Below the pieces are notes generated by a model. The model had not been told where the DNA came from, did no database searches, and saw only the letters and a list, made by a program, of their open reading frames with translations. A DNA stretch of 64,000 bases from Chrysoperla carnea (lineage: Eukaryota; Arthropoda; Insecta; Neuroptera; Chrysopidae), in contig NC_058339.1 in the NCBI RefSeq assembly GCF_905475395.1, positions 22,018,001 through 22,082,000 on the forward strand, written 5' to 3'. Made by a program: the position numbers and the translations under genes. Positions 47,344-59,502 of this stretch are shown one piece after another (position 1 is the first letter of the stretch; every line of letters starts with the position of its first letter).

Positions 47344-50300
47344 AAACAGTACATTTAAGTATGTATTGTGAATAAAATTGAAAAAAAAAACTGGTAAATC
47401 AAAAATTTTCAAAACAATATTCGATTACCCCTTATATCAACCCCTTATATCAGGTATGTTATAAAAATTTGGCAGATTTGTCTTTATAAGGCTTAAGCAA
47501 ATTATATCTGCCCTGATAACAAACAAATGGTGAGAATGCAGTTTTAATATACGGTGCATTATTTATTTGCGCTTCCACCATATTTCGAAAGAATATGGTA
47601 TGAAAGAAATACAAGAGACCTGTTCTGTAGAAAATTGATTGAACTTTTTTTACCTGCTCTTGTAACATTTTGAAATGAAAAACCTTTTTTGGATGCAAAG
47701 CCAATTTTTAACTTTATGCGATACTACCTACCTCTCCTCTTAAATCAAGTGAAAAAAATTTCTGATCGAAATTTGAAAGAGATAGTATCAGCAAAGTAAT
47801 TTGACTATTATGTAAAATAGTAATTTTAAAATGACTTGAATGATATTTATTAATACTATAAAATAATAATTATTGCCATCTCATATTCTTCATTTATATG
47901 CAGAGTGGAAAGTTCTGTCTGTTAGTATTTGACATAGGTCTTAAAATATGGTTAGTTATGTTTATCCTTTTATATTTTGTTCTATAACTCTTCTACTAAC
48001 TCATTGAAGGTAGTACATTATCTTCCACGATATTCTCCTACATTCGGATGATATAAACTCACTAACATTACAGCAAGGCATCTACTTGACTACAACACCA
48101 AAGTCGTCGGCAACCAACACGACAAGTCACGGTGGAAACTGTCACACCAAATTATGATTTAATTTAGTATTTAATTATAATTTATATTTTATTAATTCTG
48201 TGTCCTTTTGATTAAAACATTGCATAATACAAGTACAAACCCGAAATTTATAAGAGTTCTCATAATATTTTTTTAATGGTTACATGATTAATAGTTTTTA
48301 GGATGTTGTTACTCTATTGCATTGCATACTCAGGAGCATCTATTTTGCATAATAATGTACATACATATTTTGAATAACACATAATGTACTAATGTTAAGG
48401 CTAAATTTACCGTCTTCTCTGATCTTCACTCTTCTATTTTCTCTTTTTTGCGTAATATACATAGGTACATATTTTGAATCAGATCCATATTGTACCATTT
48501 GTGTTTCATTCACGCTCTTTACTGATATTTTTGAATAATTTTAAACCCATCTAAGAACATTTTATGGCCATTATCTTTGTTTATAGAATTAAACAATGAT
48601 TTAAAATCACCCATTTTATCGAAACTGACCACAATATTTCTACTGATAAATTATAAAAGACATTTTTTATTAATTTAATTACTCAAAAATACAACTAAAA
48701 TTAAAAGTAGGGTTGACCGTTCTAGTTGAGCAGGTTGGCTTTCAGAGTTGTAGCTTCTAAACGAGTAATCGTATTTATTTGATTCATATAGCAATAAATA
48801 CCCCATTCCTTCCTTTCGAAATTTTTCGTTTTTTGTTACAGCGAAAGCACGTTAACTCTGTCAACTTTGTTTTAGGATCTGTAGTTCTATTGGTAAAATT
48901 TATTTTAAGCGATTTAGGGAAAATTTGCCCTTAAATAGAACTATAAGATAACAGCTTTAGGCTGAATTTCAACAGGCGTTTAATATAAAGAATAAATATT
49001 AAGTAATACCTACTTAATTGTCTTTTATGGTCTATTGATTAGAAATACATAACATTTAAAATCTCTTTGTCACTTTAAAATCACCTTTTTATGACAAAAT
49101 TCCAAATGTAATGACTATACAAATGAAAAGTTCATAGTAAACAATTGTTATTTGGTTATACATAAACATTTAATGAATTTGACGTGCATTTTACATCATA
49201 CTTACACAAAAATAAAAATACCCATAAAGCAGCATGTGAGTATGAGTTAAAAAGCGTGTAATAATATTGATATATAGATATTTTGTTGATAGATACAATA
49301 ATAATTCATGCCAATTCCAACCGCCATTTACTTTATTTATGTCGTGTTATTCATCATATACTTTGATTAGTTTATAGCTTTTATTATTATTGTATGATGT
49401 GATATTGTGTGTTAAAATGTTACTACGTACCACACTACCACATAAATACATTACATATATATAGAATTTCTGTATGTATTTCAACTAAAATGAGCGAGCG
49501 TAAAAGCCGGAAGGGCGAGGTGTTGAGAGAGCTGATCATGCAGTACATACTTCATTCATGATTCTATCATATTACATAAATTACACCAATGCAGGAATGT
49601 ATTTCAAGCTTAATTTTTTGAATCTATTTATTGGTAAACAAAATATTGAATTAAAAAAAAACTCGTGGCCAGCAAAGCTCCATTAAAGTAAAATTTCTCC
49701 CTCTTTATATCTTATATATTATATCCCTAGCCTGTTTTCTGTTATATCGCGAGGTCTTCCCTATGCCTTTATCAAGCACAAATTTTAGTAGGATTATAAC
49801 ACTTGGCTTATCAAAATTTGGATATGATAAAGCAAAATTAAATTTTTTGGATTCTGATGACGTCATAAAGTTGAAAAATTTGATTTTTTTAATAACACAG
49901 GCAAATTTGATCCGATCTTATTGGAATTTTTTTTGAAACTCACTAATTTTGGGTCACTCTTTTTAGCTGTTATGTCACTTTTTCGCTAGCTATCATTTAT
50001 ATACTTAATTCCGGGACCAGGACTCTATATTCTTAAAACCTTTTAGAGCTAGGTTAATTTTGATCACAAATGTGAAAATTATGACCCCAATTTAGTAGAA
50101 TTACATACTTCATTTATCAAAATAGTATAAAATTTGGATGTGATAGAGCGAAATTAAATTTTTTGGATTCTGATGACGTCATAAAGTTGAAAAATTTGAT
50201 TTTTTTTTAATAACACAGTCAAATTTGATCCGATCTTATTGGAATTTTTTTTGAAACTCACTAATTTTGGGTCATTCTTTTCAGCTGTTATATCAGCTTT

Positions 50301-52458
50301 TCGCTAGCTATCACCAATATGCTTAAATCTGGGATCAGGACTCCACATTCTTGAAATCTATTAGAGTTAGGTTAATTTGATCACAAATTTGAAAAGTATG
50401 AGCCAAATTTAGTAGGACTACATGCGTTTCAGAAACGCATAAATGTACCTTATTCTAACTTCTTAATTACAATTAAAGAATCGATATTAATTAAGTATAT
50501 AATAAAGTTTTAAAACGGAGCAACAAAAGTTCTGATGTAAACGAATTTTTCATATTTCTAAATGAAATTCTTAGAGCATTGGTAAATTTTTTTAATACAT
50601 AATATTATGGTCAAAAAGATATAATTATGAATTATGAAATATTGTAATAGCTTTTTTTTGCTAAATATTAAATACACCCCTAATGTACACACATTGAGCT
50701 ACAATGTGAATAAGCATCTCCCACACCCCCTTATATAAACATGCAATAATGAAATGAAAATTGTGAAACTAGAATGATATAAATAACACACTTTGAGTAG
50801 TAATATGGTTGATACCAATTTTACTCGAATAAATGCTGATGTTTGCAACTTATTATTATTATGGGCTGAAAATCATAAAAGTTGGATTATTATTATAGTA
50901 GACGAATACAATGTACATGTGAACTAAAAAAATAATGAACTATGCTTCAGGAGATATGCAAGGATTGGATAATACTAGCGATTTCAATAAAACTTTATAA
51001 ATACATTTTTTGATTAACAAATATTCCAAAAATCACTCAATCAATTCCTAGGTCGTCGGGCTTTTTATTATTATTTTATCGTTCAGAGTTGGCTGAAAAA
51101 ATGATGAATCATATAGGTAATCCTTTTCAATTGGATAGTTCTATATCAAAAAATTTAGAGAGGGTGATAAAAAAACTATCTAAAATATTTAGACAATCTT
51201 GTAGTTTTTAATAATACCATAAAAATATAAGGTTACCGATGATATAAAACATAACAACAAAATTTTAATTTAATTATGAATTCATCGAAGATCCATCATT
51301 TGATGAACAGAGACGACTATAGTAAGAGTATTAATGATTGAATAGACATATCTATTTTATCAAATTTATAAGCTTCACTTGCACACAATAAATTGTATAT
51401 TTTTGTAGTTACATGGTATTGTAAAGCCAAAAATAACTCATTATTTGACTATAAAACATGTATTTGGTTTATATGAATGTACCGTGCAATAATCCAAAAC
51501 TTTTTTGCAATACTGTAGGTTTACAATCATATTAAATTAGCTATAAAATTAAATTATTTAAAGGATCAAACAAGTATTTGACTTCTAAAATGAATATCTT
51601 AAATTTTCAGAAAAAAATCTTGTAAATGAAAAAAAGTAAGCGCTACATTTTATAATGTACCAAGGTACAAAAGGAATATAGTTTCAACCAGGTGTCCCTC
51701 ATCAATTATCGATCTTTTAATCTATATTGTAAGTAGTGAAGATACTTGGCCTGTTATATAAATATTGAGTTAATTGGGCGATAAACGAACCTAGTGGTAA
51801 GAAGTAAATATTAGAACTTTACAAATCATTCGGTGCCTTATTAACAGATAATCCTTGCTACCGCTATACGAAATTCGAAAACCTTTCGAAGCAATTGTTA
51901 CACATCTATATTAAACTTACTTTATTTGAGCACCAGTGTACATGCAGTCGGTAGAACATCAACTAATAATCCACGTTAGTATTACATCGCTTAAATTGTG
52001 AAACAAATAATTATTCGAAAACTTGGTGGAAGTGAATAAAGAATATAGTAGTATTATGTAGGTATGTATTATAACTATATTATGTTGTTATTATTAAAAA
52101 AAGTAAATTTTGATTTTCATAAACATTTATTATTTTATCAAACCGAGTACGAAAGATATTTTCAGGTGTGATTATTATATTGAATACATAAATTCTCATA
52201 TTTTTGTCTAATTAATAGCCGAATACAACCATTATTACATAATTCTATAGTCAAAATATATTCCGTTTTTTTTCCCAGTTCGTTAGTATATTTCTTATTT
52301 TATTTCATTTATTTTGTGATAAACAAAAATGCTGTGTGGGGTAGTACATATCCCAGACCTACAAGAAGGTAAGAGACTCACCTCCTAAAATACTGAAATA
52401 TATGCAAGAATGGTAAAATTGGATAAAATAGAGTGATTGAATTTTTATCTCAACTCTG
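47344..52458. other. Gene-free stretch
   Basis: No supportable gene. It holds a 316-bp tandem duplication (49815-50425), just left of which a segment (about 49735-49800) weakly resembles family E. The 81-residue reverse frame 47459-47704 is unrecognised. Confidence 0.5.
49815..50425. repeat. Tandem duplication, 316-bp unit
   Basis: Units start at 49815 and 50131 and share blocks such as 'ttggattctgatgacgtcat', 'aaatttgatccgatcttatt', 'gaaactcactaattttgggt' and 'ttcgctagctatca'. Part of a third unit end (AAATTTAGTAGGA) is seen before 49815. Each unit holds TGACGTCA, a perfect CRE-like octamer, probably coincidental. Divergence of the units indicates an old duplication. Confidence 0.85.
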
Positions 52459-52833
52459 TTTTTAACCCCCGATCTAAAAAAAAGGGGTGCTTGACCGCTA
52501 TGTATGTGTGTCTGTCTATCTTTGTCATCATAGCGCCTTAACGGATGAACCGTTTTCAATTTTTTTGGTTTTATTTGAAAGGTACTTTAACAATTTGGAA
52601 ATGGCATGAAATATAATTTCAACATATAAACAATGACTATGGAAATGAATGGTCAAATAAACCTGGCTCAATTCATTTCGAAAAGTGGAATGGTAACATA
52701 ATTAGATAATCAAAACAATAATTCAAAAGAACAAAGTCAACTCAAATATTTCAATTTCAATTAAAATATTTTCAATAATTTGTCCCAAAAAATGATAGCT
52801 CTTTAAGTATCCTTTTCATCTCATCTGATGTCC
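52459..52833 (+). repeat. Dispersed repeat family B, copy 5 (long, inverted relative to copy 1)
   Basis: Starts TTTTTAACCCCCGATCTAAAA, contains TTAACGGATGAACCG, 'actatggaaatgaatg', 'aacctggctcaattcatttc' and ends CATCTCATCTGATGTCC. With 18294-18769 it forms an inverted pair about 34 kb apart. Confidence 0.7.
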
Positions 52834-53639
52834 TTGAGCATCACTTTAATATTGATTTCAGTAGGAGTGTTATAAATTTAAAGTTTTCATCATGACCGAC
52901 TTGATTGAGAACATTTTATAGCTTAAGTTTCCAACACTATTACATAACGATGGTGTTTAGCTTTCTTTTTCCCTACGCACATTTTACTACAATAATTATG
53001 ATTATTAGGTGTTATTGAAACAAAGAACAAAAAATATTTACAATACAATAAAGGTTGAACTCTTTTCAAATAAATAATTTTTTTAATAACAATAAGTCGG
53101 TTTTTATTTAAATACATTAATATTATTTATATTTTAATATTTTCATAATTTACTTTTTTTTAAATTTTCATATTTAGTGTACATATTTTTAATTTTTTTG
53201 GTGATTATTTTAAACCATAATTTTAATATATTATTATACAACAATATAAACGCCGTAAAAATATGCTACAATTAAAATTTAAACACTTTATAAATTTTAT
53301 TTTAATTTTTTACATGCATATCGAAATTTATTAATAATTACTTACAGGTGTAACTAAAAATTCATAAACGTTTGTCTCTAAGGCCTTCCACCTTTACTAG
53401 GAGGTTGTTTATATAACCCATTTTTAGCATTTTTTTATTTTACAAAAATTAATTTGCAAAACATCATATCGATGGCAAAATATCAGTATAATTATTCTAT
53501 TTGCATTGTCTAGATACTTTTGTGAAAGCATGTAGAATTCTTTGCCTATATATTCGAACGTTTCTATGAGTGCAGTTTTTTCAGAAAGTATGTTATACAA
53601 CTTATTTTTTTTTTTATTATTGCACTTATACATTATTTC
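52834..53639. other. Gene-free stretch
   Basis: Very AT-rich. Reverse open frames at 52923-53117 and 53424-53633 are low-complexity. Nothing recognisable. Confidence 0.5.
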
Positions 53640-53912
53640 TCAAGCCTGTTTTTCCTGTCCCTACAACATTATTCCTTTATTTAATTCCATGATTACCCCT
53701 TATTTACAAGCTTAATTTGTTGGCTATTGGCGAAAATATAATTACTGTCTAAAGATGTACCGCTTAGAAATAAATAAGCTAGAGAAATAATATTAACATT
53801 TAATTTTTTTGTATTATGTATTTTGTATAACATATCTGTAATAAAATTACCTATAAATTTAAATAATGAGTAAATACTGTTGATTTTTATCAATGTTTTT
53901 AGCCTCGGATAC
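53640..53912 (+). repeat. Dispersed repeat family E, copy 2
   Basis: Same order of blocks as 7735-8033 and the same orientation. The reverse open frame 53693-53893 lies inside it and is not conserved. Confidence 0.65.
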
Positions 53913-54408
53913 CGAACTGGAATTCCCCACCGATCGAGCTAGTATTAAACTATTTGAGTTAATGTTGGTAAACAGAAGAAATGAGTAAATCATTAGTTTA
54001 CTGAATGAGATATTTTATTTTAAAGCAATAAATTGAATATTGCCTAAGATGTTAAGAATCAAGGAATTTTTACAGTGAAGCCGATAAGTAACGACTTACC
54101 GCCCCCTCTAGATTCACTCCTTTTTAAGGCTTCGAAATTAATTTTTCATTAATAATTAACAATATATGCATATATACATATACAATTTATCAAAAAAAAA
54201 GGATAAAAATTTTATTATAATAGGCATTTATTTCGAAAACGAAAGAAGTCAAAAATTGGTATAAATGCCCAATTCGAGCAATAAAAGAAAAGTTCCAATT
54301 TCTAGACGAACAAATTAAACAAATTGTCGTTTAAAAACTAAAACCATCTATTCAAAATTAGTTGCTACAAAAGTTATTCATTAAAAACACATTGACAAAT
54401 AAACTAAA

Positions 54409-54886
54409 TCTCTATATATTATAAATGCAAAAGTAAGCAAGTTTGTTTGTTTGTTTGTTACGCTTTCACGCTTAAACTATCGAATGGTTTTTAATGAAAC
54501 TGTACAGCAATATAACTGATATATCAGAATAACACATGAACTATAATTTATAAAGATATATTTAAAAAAAAATAAAAAAATTTAATTCAATTTGACATTC
54601 AACATTACCATAAATTACATATTTCTGTAAAAGCAGTCATTTGACATTACCATAAATTACAGATTTCTGTATAAATAGTCAATATAAAATATTTCACGAC
54701 CATTTTTTCTGATACACTCAATGAATAATTACGACTATTATACATTTAAAAAAATAGAAAACCATACATATATTTTACCTGTGTAAAACAAGCCTTACCA
54801 TTAGTGTTAGAGAAAGGGGATAAGCGAGAGCATTCTGTATTAATCTTTACTTTTAAACCCAGCGAAGCGGGTGGATATCACTCTAG
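54409..54886 (+). mobile_element. Helitron-like non-autonomous element, family D, complete copy
   Basis: 478 bp running from A|TCTCTATATATTATAAATG to ...ATCACTCTAG|T. The 3' hairpin ACCCAGCGAAGCGGGT (54857-54872; stem broken by one bulged A) lies 10 bases before the terminal CTAG. The 5' TC, 3' CTRR, subterminal hairpin and insertion between A and T are the structural hallmarks of Helitrons; there is no coding capacity. A 42-bp internal tandem duplication (ATTACCATAAATTACA at about 54604 and 54646) is specific to this copy. Confidence 0.75.
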
Positions 54887-55192
54887 TGTTTTCATAAACA
54901 CACAATTGGCATTGAGGTTTTTACTGAATACAGATAATGTTAAAACAATCCGTTGAAGAAAAATTATGTTATATTTATAATAATAAAGTTATTTCCAAAT
55001 GGTTTTTGTAAATCTTTTTAACACAAATGTTTTATAATATAAAACAAACTAACAGAACAGAACTACTCTAGAGAACATAATTATTTTAAAATTGCGTTAA
55101 TCAGTACATTTTCAACAAAAACATCTGGTGCTAAAATTTTTCATTATAAATAGTAATAATAATTGTATTAGTGAAAATGGTTTAACTTTATT

Positions 55193-55709
55193 ATACCATG
55201 CATATATATGAAATATACCAAGGTATACTAAGTTTAGTCCCAAGTTTGTAACGCTTAAGAATATTGATGCTACGAACAAATTTTTGGGATCATCACCTTA
55301 TTAGTCCACTTTCGGTTGTCCGTCCGCCCGTCTGTCAACACGATAACTCAAAAACGAAAAGAGATATCAAACTGAAATTTTTATAGCGTGCCTAGGACGT
55401 AACCAGTGAGGTCAAGTTCGTAATGAGCAACATGGGTAAACCGTTAGAGACAGAACAAAAGTTTAAAAGTAACAAATGTTCCTTATAAAAAAATAAACAA
55501 CTTTTATTTGAAACATTTTTTCGTAAACATCACTGTTTACCCGTGAGGGCGCAAATTAGGCGCAAATTGTATAGTATGTATTATATGATAATATCAGTTA
55601 TGTATGTGTGACATGTATGTATGTGTAATGTGACAGTGTAATGAACACAGTCTATACATGGTATTTTAACAAATTACTCATTCAGTTGTTTGTTTTCACT
55701 TGTTTTTAG
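55193..55709 (+). repeat. Dispersed repeat family A, copy 6
   Basis: 517 bp, ATACCATGCATATATATGAA start and TTTTCACTTGTTTTTAG end, matching the ends of copy 4. A block corresponding to the 'caattgggtcttgggtccgt' region of copy 4 is deleted. Confidence 0.8.
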
Positions 55710-55928
55710 TTGCAGTTTACTTGTGTGTGTGATTCGTATTTTTTTAAGAATATCATTTGTGGAAACAAAAGTTTGTATCCTCCGTCTTGTTTGTTCCAAT
55801 AATTATGCATTTTAATTTACAATTTTTTAATGAATAAATACACTTTTCAAGAAATTTGTGTAGCAGATTAAATTAATGCATTCAAAATAAATTTTAAACT
55901 TTTACATCATATTAGAATTATTTAAACA

Positions 55929-56385
55929 CTAGCAGATATCCAACCGCTTTGCTGGGCAATTTCTCCTTTTTATAACAAATAATATCACGTTATAGCCTCA
56001 CTTATCCTTTTTTTTGTTCACAATTTTATGGATTTAAATTTTTCGGTGGGGAACTCAAAATGAGGTTTTGCCCATGATACTCGCTGACATTGTACTTTTC
56101 TATAGGTCCAATCATTAAATTAACCTGATTTTTATATTTTTTGGAACAAAATTACCCCATTCACCGAAATTCCAAAACAAAATTTTTTTTGCGTTTTTCT
56201 CGAATTTTTTAAAGTACCTCTTGAAAAAATTTCAAAAAATCGTAAAAAGATTATTATCTCCAATTTGGATAAAACTCAGTGTATAAAGTAATTTTGACCC
56301 AAAAAGTACAAAAATCGATTGCATTTCTTGACTGGTCGAATAGTTTTTGAGATACGGACTAAAATCGATCAAAATATTGCAAAGC
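55929..56385 (-). mobile_element. Helitron-like family C copy 3 (reverse, with 3' terminus)
   Basis: The left edge CTAGCAGATATCCAACCGC followed by TTTGCTGGG is the reverse complement of a hairpin-plus-CTAG 3' end, preceded by A as expected. The body matches 22681-23240. The 5' end is lost. Confidence 0.65.
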
Positions 56386-59331
56386 TAATAGCGGGATTAT
56401 AGATTTATTTATAACAATTTTATTTCCCTATATAATATAACATTTTAAACGATATAAATTATTGATTCAGTTTTAATCATTAAAGAAAACGTTATGCAGT
56501 TCTTTATATGTTTTGAATGTTTATTTTCTAGCCCATTTTATTCAAACAATCTACATTATGTATCCAGTGTATACAGAATGATTTAAAAGTTCCCACCTAT
56601 TATAATTGTTTCCCAAAAGTAATCAATAAAATTATTGTTTACAGATTCCAAATAAATAAATTATAGTTTCATTGAGACCCAAACTATCCTTATATGTGTT
56701 GATATGTGTGCCACATATCAACTTACTTCTTTTAATAGCGAAGGAATAAAATGAATCATCATCTTCATCATCGATTTAACGAAACAATTAGGATGCACTA
56801 ATTTTTTTGAAACTTTATAGGTTCTGATTCTCTGTCGTAAAGATTATCGATAATAAGCTGCATTAAAATTTAAAAACAGTGGCAAAATTGTTGCCAAAAA
56901 CATGTGTTTCTGACAGGTTATGTGACCATGAAAACGGTCAATAGCCACTTATTAAAAAAAAAAGTAGTAGCAAAAAAATAGTAAAAGTAAGTATTTTTTT
57001 GCGCGATTTTTAAGACCTTGCGCATTTTTGTAACTACTTGAAATTGCGATAAAGGGTTGGAAATTGGTTTATAAGTTGAGTTAGCGTCACGGGTAGCTAC
57101 TTCTTAGTCCCACAACCCCACCCTTTACATGGTTTTGGTAAAAAATCCATTTCAATAAAAAGTATCTATTAGGTAGAAAAATGAAATACAGGGGAAATGT
57201 GACTTAAGTTTAGGGAATATTTTCACTTCGTTGTCGAAATATTTAGGTAGATACGTTTAAAAAAATCATTCTTGCATAAGTGTAGTAAGTATTACAGTGT
57301 ATATATAAATTGTTTAGTTTGTTTGTGTAAAACTAACATACAAGTTTTCGTTCTTCTTTCTTCAATCGAATAAACAATAATCATTACTGTCCAAGTTAGC
57401 CAAACCATTTCATGGAGTTGTTACACTTTGCTCACAACAATAATACATTTTCTCTTTTAGAAAAATGCTTTTCTAGGAAGAATGAAATTCTTCTTGATAA
57501 ATACGTACGTATAAATGTTATAATAACATCACAAACATCACAGGGATGGCTTTATATATAATTCCGAAAAATTTTGATTTTATTGAAATGAAAGCAAGTA
57601 TCATAAATCGTGCCAACTTCTCTGAGGTTTAACGATGAAAACCGATGACTGAACGAAACGAATTTTTTTCGAGTAAAAAAAGTAAATAAACACACCTTCC
57701 TTGGCGTTTTAGTGTTGTTTCAAAGCTTGATTGGTGGAAATTATTTTGAGGAAAGAGAAGGAATATAATTGATATTAAAAACAAATACAGCTTTCTATTT
57801 TCACGAACCAAAATTTAATGGTTTGTTGTATATATAATGTTTTTTTTAACTTGACATTCGATTGCAGCTCGGCATATAAGGTTGAATCAATTGGCGCATA
57901 AAGCAGGCATTTAATTTCAACTGGGCTGTCAGTTACAATGAGAAGTTTATAACTGGTTAGGGATAGGCAAACAATTCGAAATTTGTTCTTCATTTGTTTG
58001 ACCGTATTTTTTAGCCATATAATTAAGACAGAAATTGGATGCAAAAATCCATCTTTTTATATATTTTGCATTGAATTTTTAAGAAAAATAAGCGATAGCG
58101 AAAAATTTTCAATATTTCTTTATATATGAAATATTATCTTCGTTTATATCCTACTAAAAGTTATACATTGATTAAGCTCAAATTTCGTAAGATAACAGCC
58201 CGCTAAGAGGATGTATTTTAAGCCGCCGACGCAAGTGGGAAATGGGGGAGTGAATATGAATATGACTAAGTTATATGAAAATCTCCGAACTCTTTAATCG
58301 GGGGTTTATCAATTCTTGTACAATTTTCTAGCTATTAAACGTATCAAACATTTTCTTGTAACCGTAAAACACATCTGCCACAGCAAAGCGTAGCTGGGTA
58401 CAGCCAGTAGTCTTTAAAAATACCAATAACTTTTACTAAGAAAATTTTATACATACGGAAAAACTTTTTTGGATAAAACTTTGCATTCAGTTGTTTCTAC
58501 CATAACTATACGATTTTCATAAAAAATAAAAATTTCAATTTTTGTAGATTTCATTTAATTTCTTACGTTTAAGAATCTGCGCAAACAAATTAACTTAATA
58601 ACGGAACATCAGTGGTTTAAATAGTACACAAACTTGTAATAAGTGATTAAAAGAAAAATCCTGAATCCAGCAACGGGAAATAAATAAGCAATAATGCTAT
58701 TCTACATACATCACTTCTTCCCGTTGACTGGTTAAGAATGTTACATTTCTAAACCAACTCGTCTACACAAAACTTCTACACAATATTGGCAGTTGTCAGT
58801 GAAATGATGACGACTCAACTCTTGTTTCTACAAATACAACAATATACATTTATATTTATGGTTCACCCAATTTCATTCGACCAACGCTCATACCGAAGGT
58901 TAATAATAATAAAAAAGAAACCCATACTACATTCTACGTTGTCCTGCAGTATAATAATCAAAAGTCTGTATGAGTATTGTCATGAAAGATAGAGATGGAA
59001 ATAGTTTTCTACTTGGAAAACAAACAAAACTATATACCAAATGCTGCTATCCACATGAACCATGTAAGAAGAGATTGATGGTTGACTGAAGTTAGACAAG
59101 CGTTCGGCAATTATTTTAAATTATAGTCAAACTTCCGTTTACTCTTCGACTTGAAATGTCTTTTTGCTTTGAAATATATAGTTATGCGAGTGGGTGGGGA
59201 TTGGTTGAAATTTGTTCGAATAAGATAAGATATATATTACAAAATGTTATTAAAGCTTGGATTTTTATTTTTACTAGTCATCTTACCATATATTCATGGT
59301 GTTTTTTTTACAAACTTATTCAATTAAATAA
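56386..59331. other. Gene-free stretch
   Basis: No supportable gene. A short inverted repeat with 11-bp arms (GTTGATATGTG, 3-base loop) is at 56698-56722, and a probable repeat 3' end at 58369-58407. Reverse frames at 57629-58044 are not recognised. Confidence 0.5.
58369..58407 (+). mobile_element. Probable Helitron-like 3' end
   Basis: CATCTGCCACAGCAAAGCG then TAGCTGGGTACAGCCAG resembles the common insect '...GCTGGGTACAGCTAGT' terminus, with CTAG mutated to CCAG. Confidence 0.4.
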
Positions 59332-59502
59332 AATTGAAGCCATCAGAGCCAGAGTGGCCTAACTGCAGAAACAAAAGTTTACAGAATTGAGAAAAGCGAA
59401 TGTGCTCACGCTATTACTTATACCGTTTAGAGCACATTTCAATACACAACTCAATATTTAAAAAAATGCAGTTAGGCCACTCTGGCTCTTATGGCCTCAA
59501 TT
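59332..59502. mobile_element. Fold-back MITE with 36-bp terminal inverted repeats
   Basis: Left arm 59332-59367 and right arm 59467-59502 are reverse complements with two mismatches, sharing the core AGAGCCAGAGTGGCCTAACT. A second, inner inverted pair (AATGTGCTC / GAGCACATT) extends the fold. Total 171 bp. No coding capacity; flanking duplication unclear. The arms are GC-richer than the surroundings. Confidence 0.75.

Noticed and set aside
57775..58044. 89-codon - strand open frame
   Set aside because: No family resemblance, no splice or polyadenylation context, and amino-acid composition like translated AT-rich noise.
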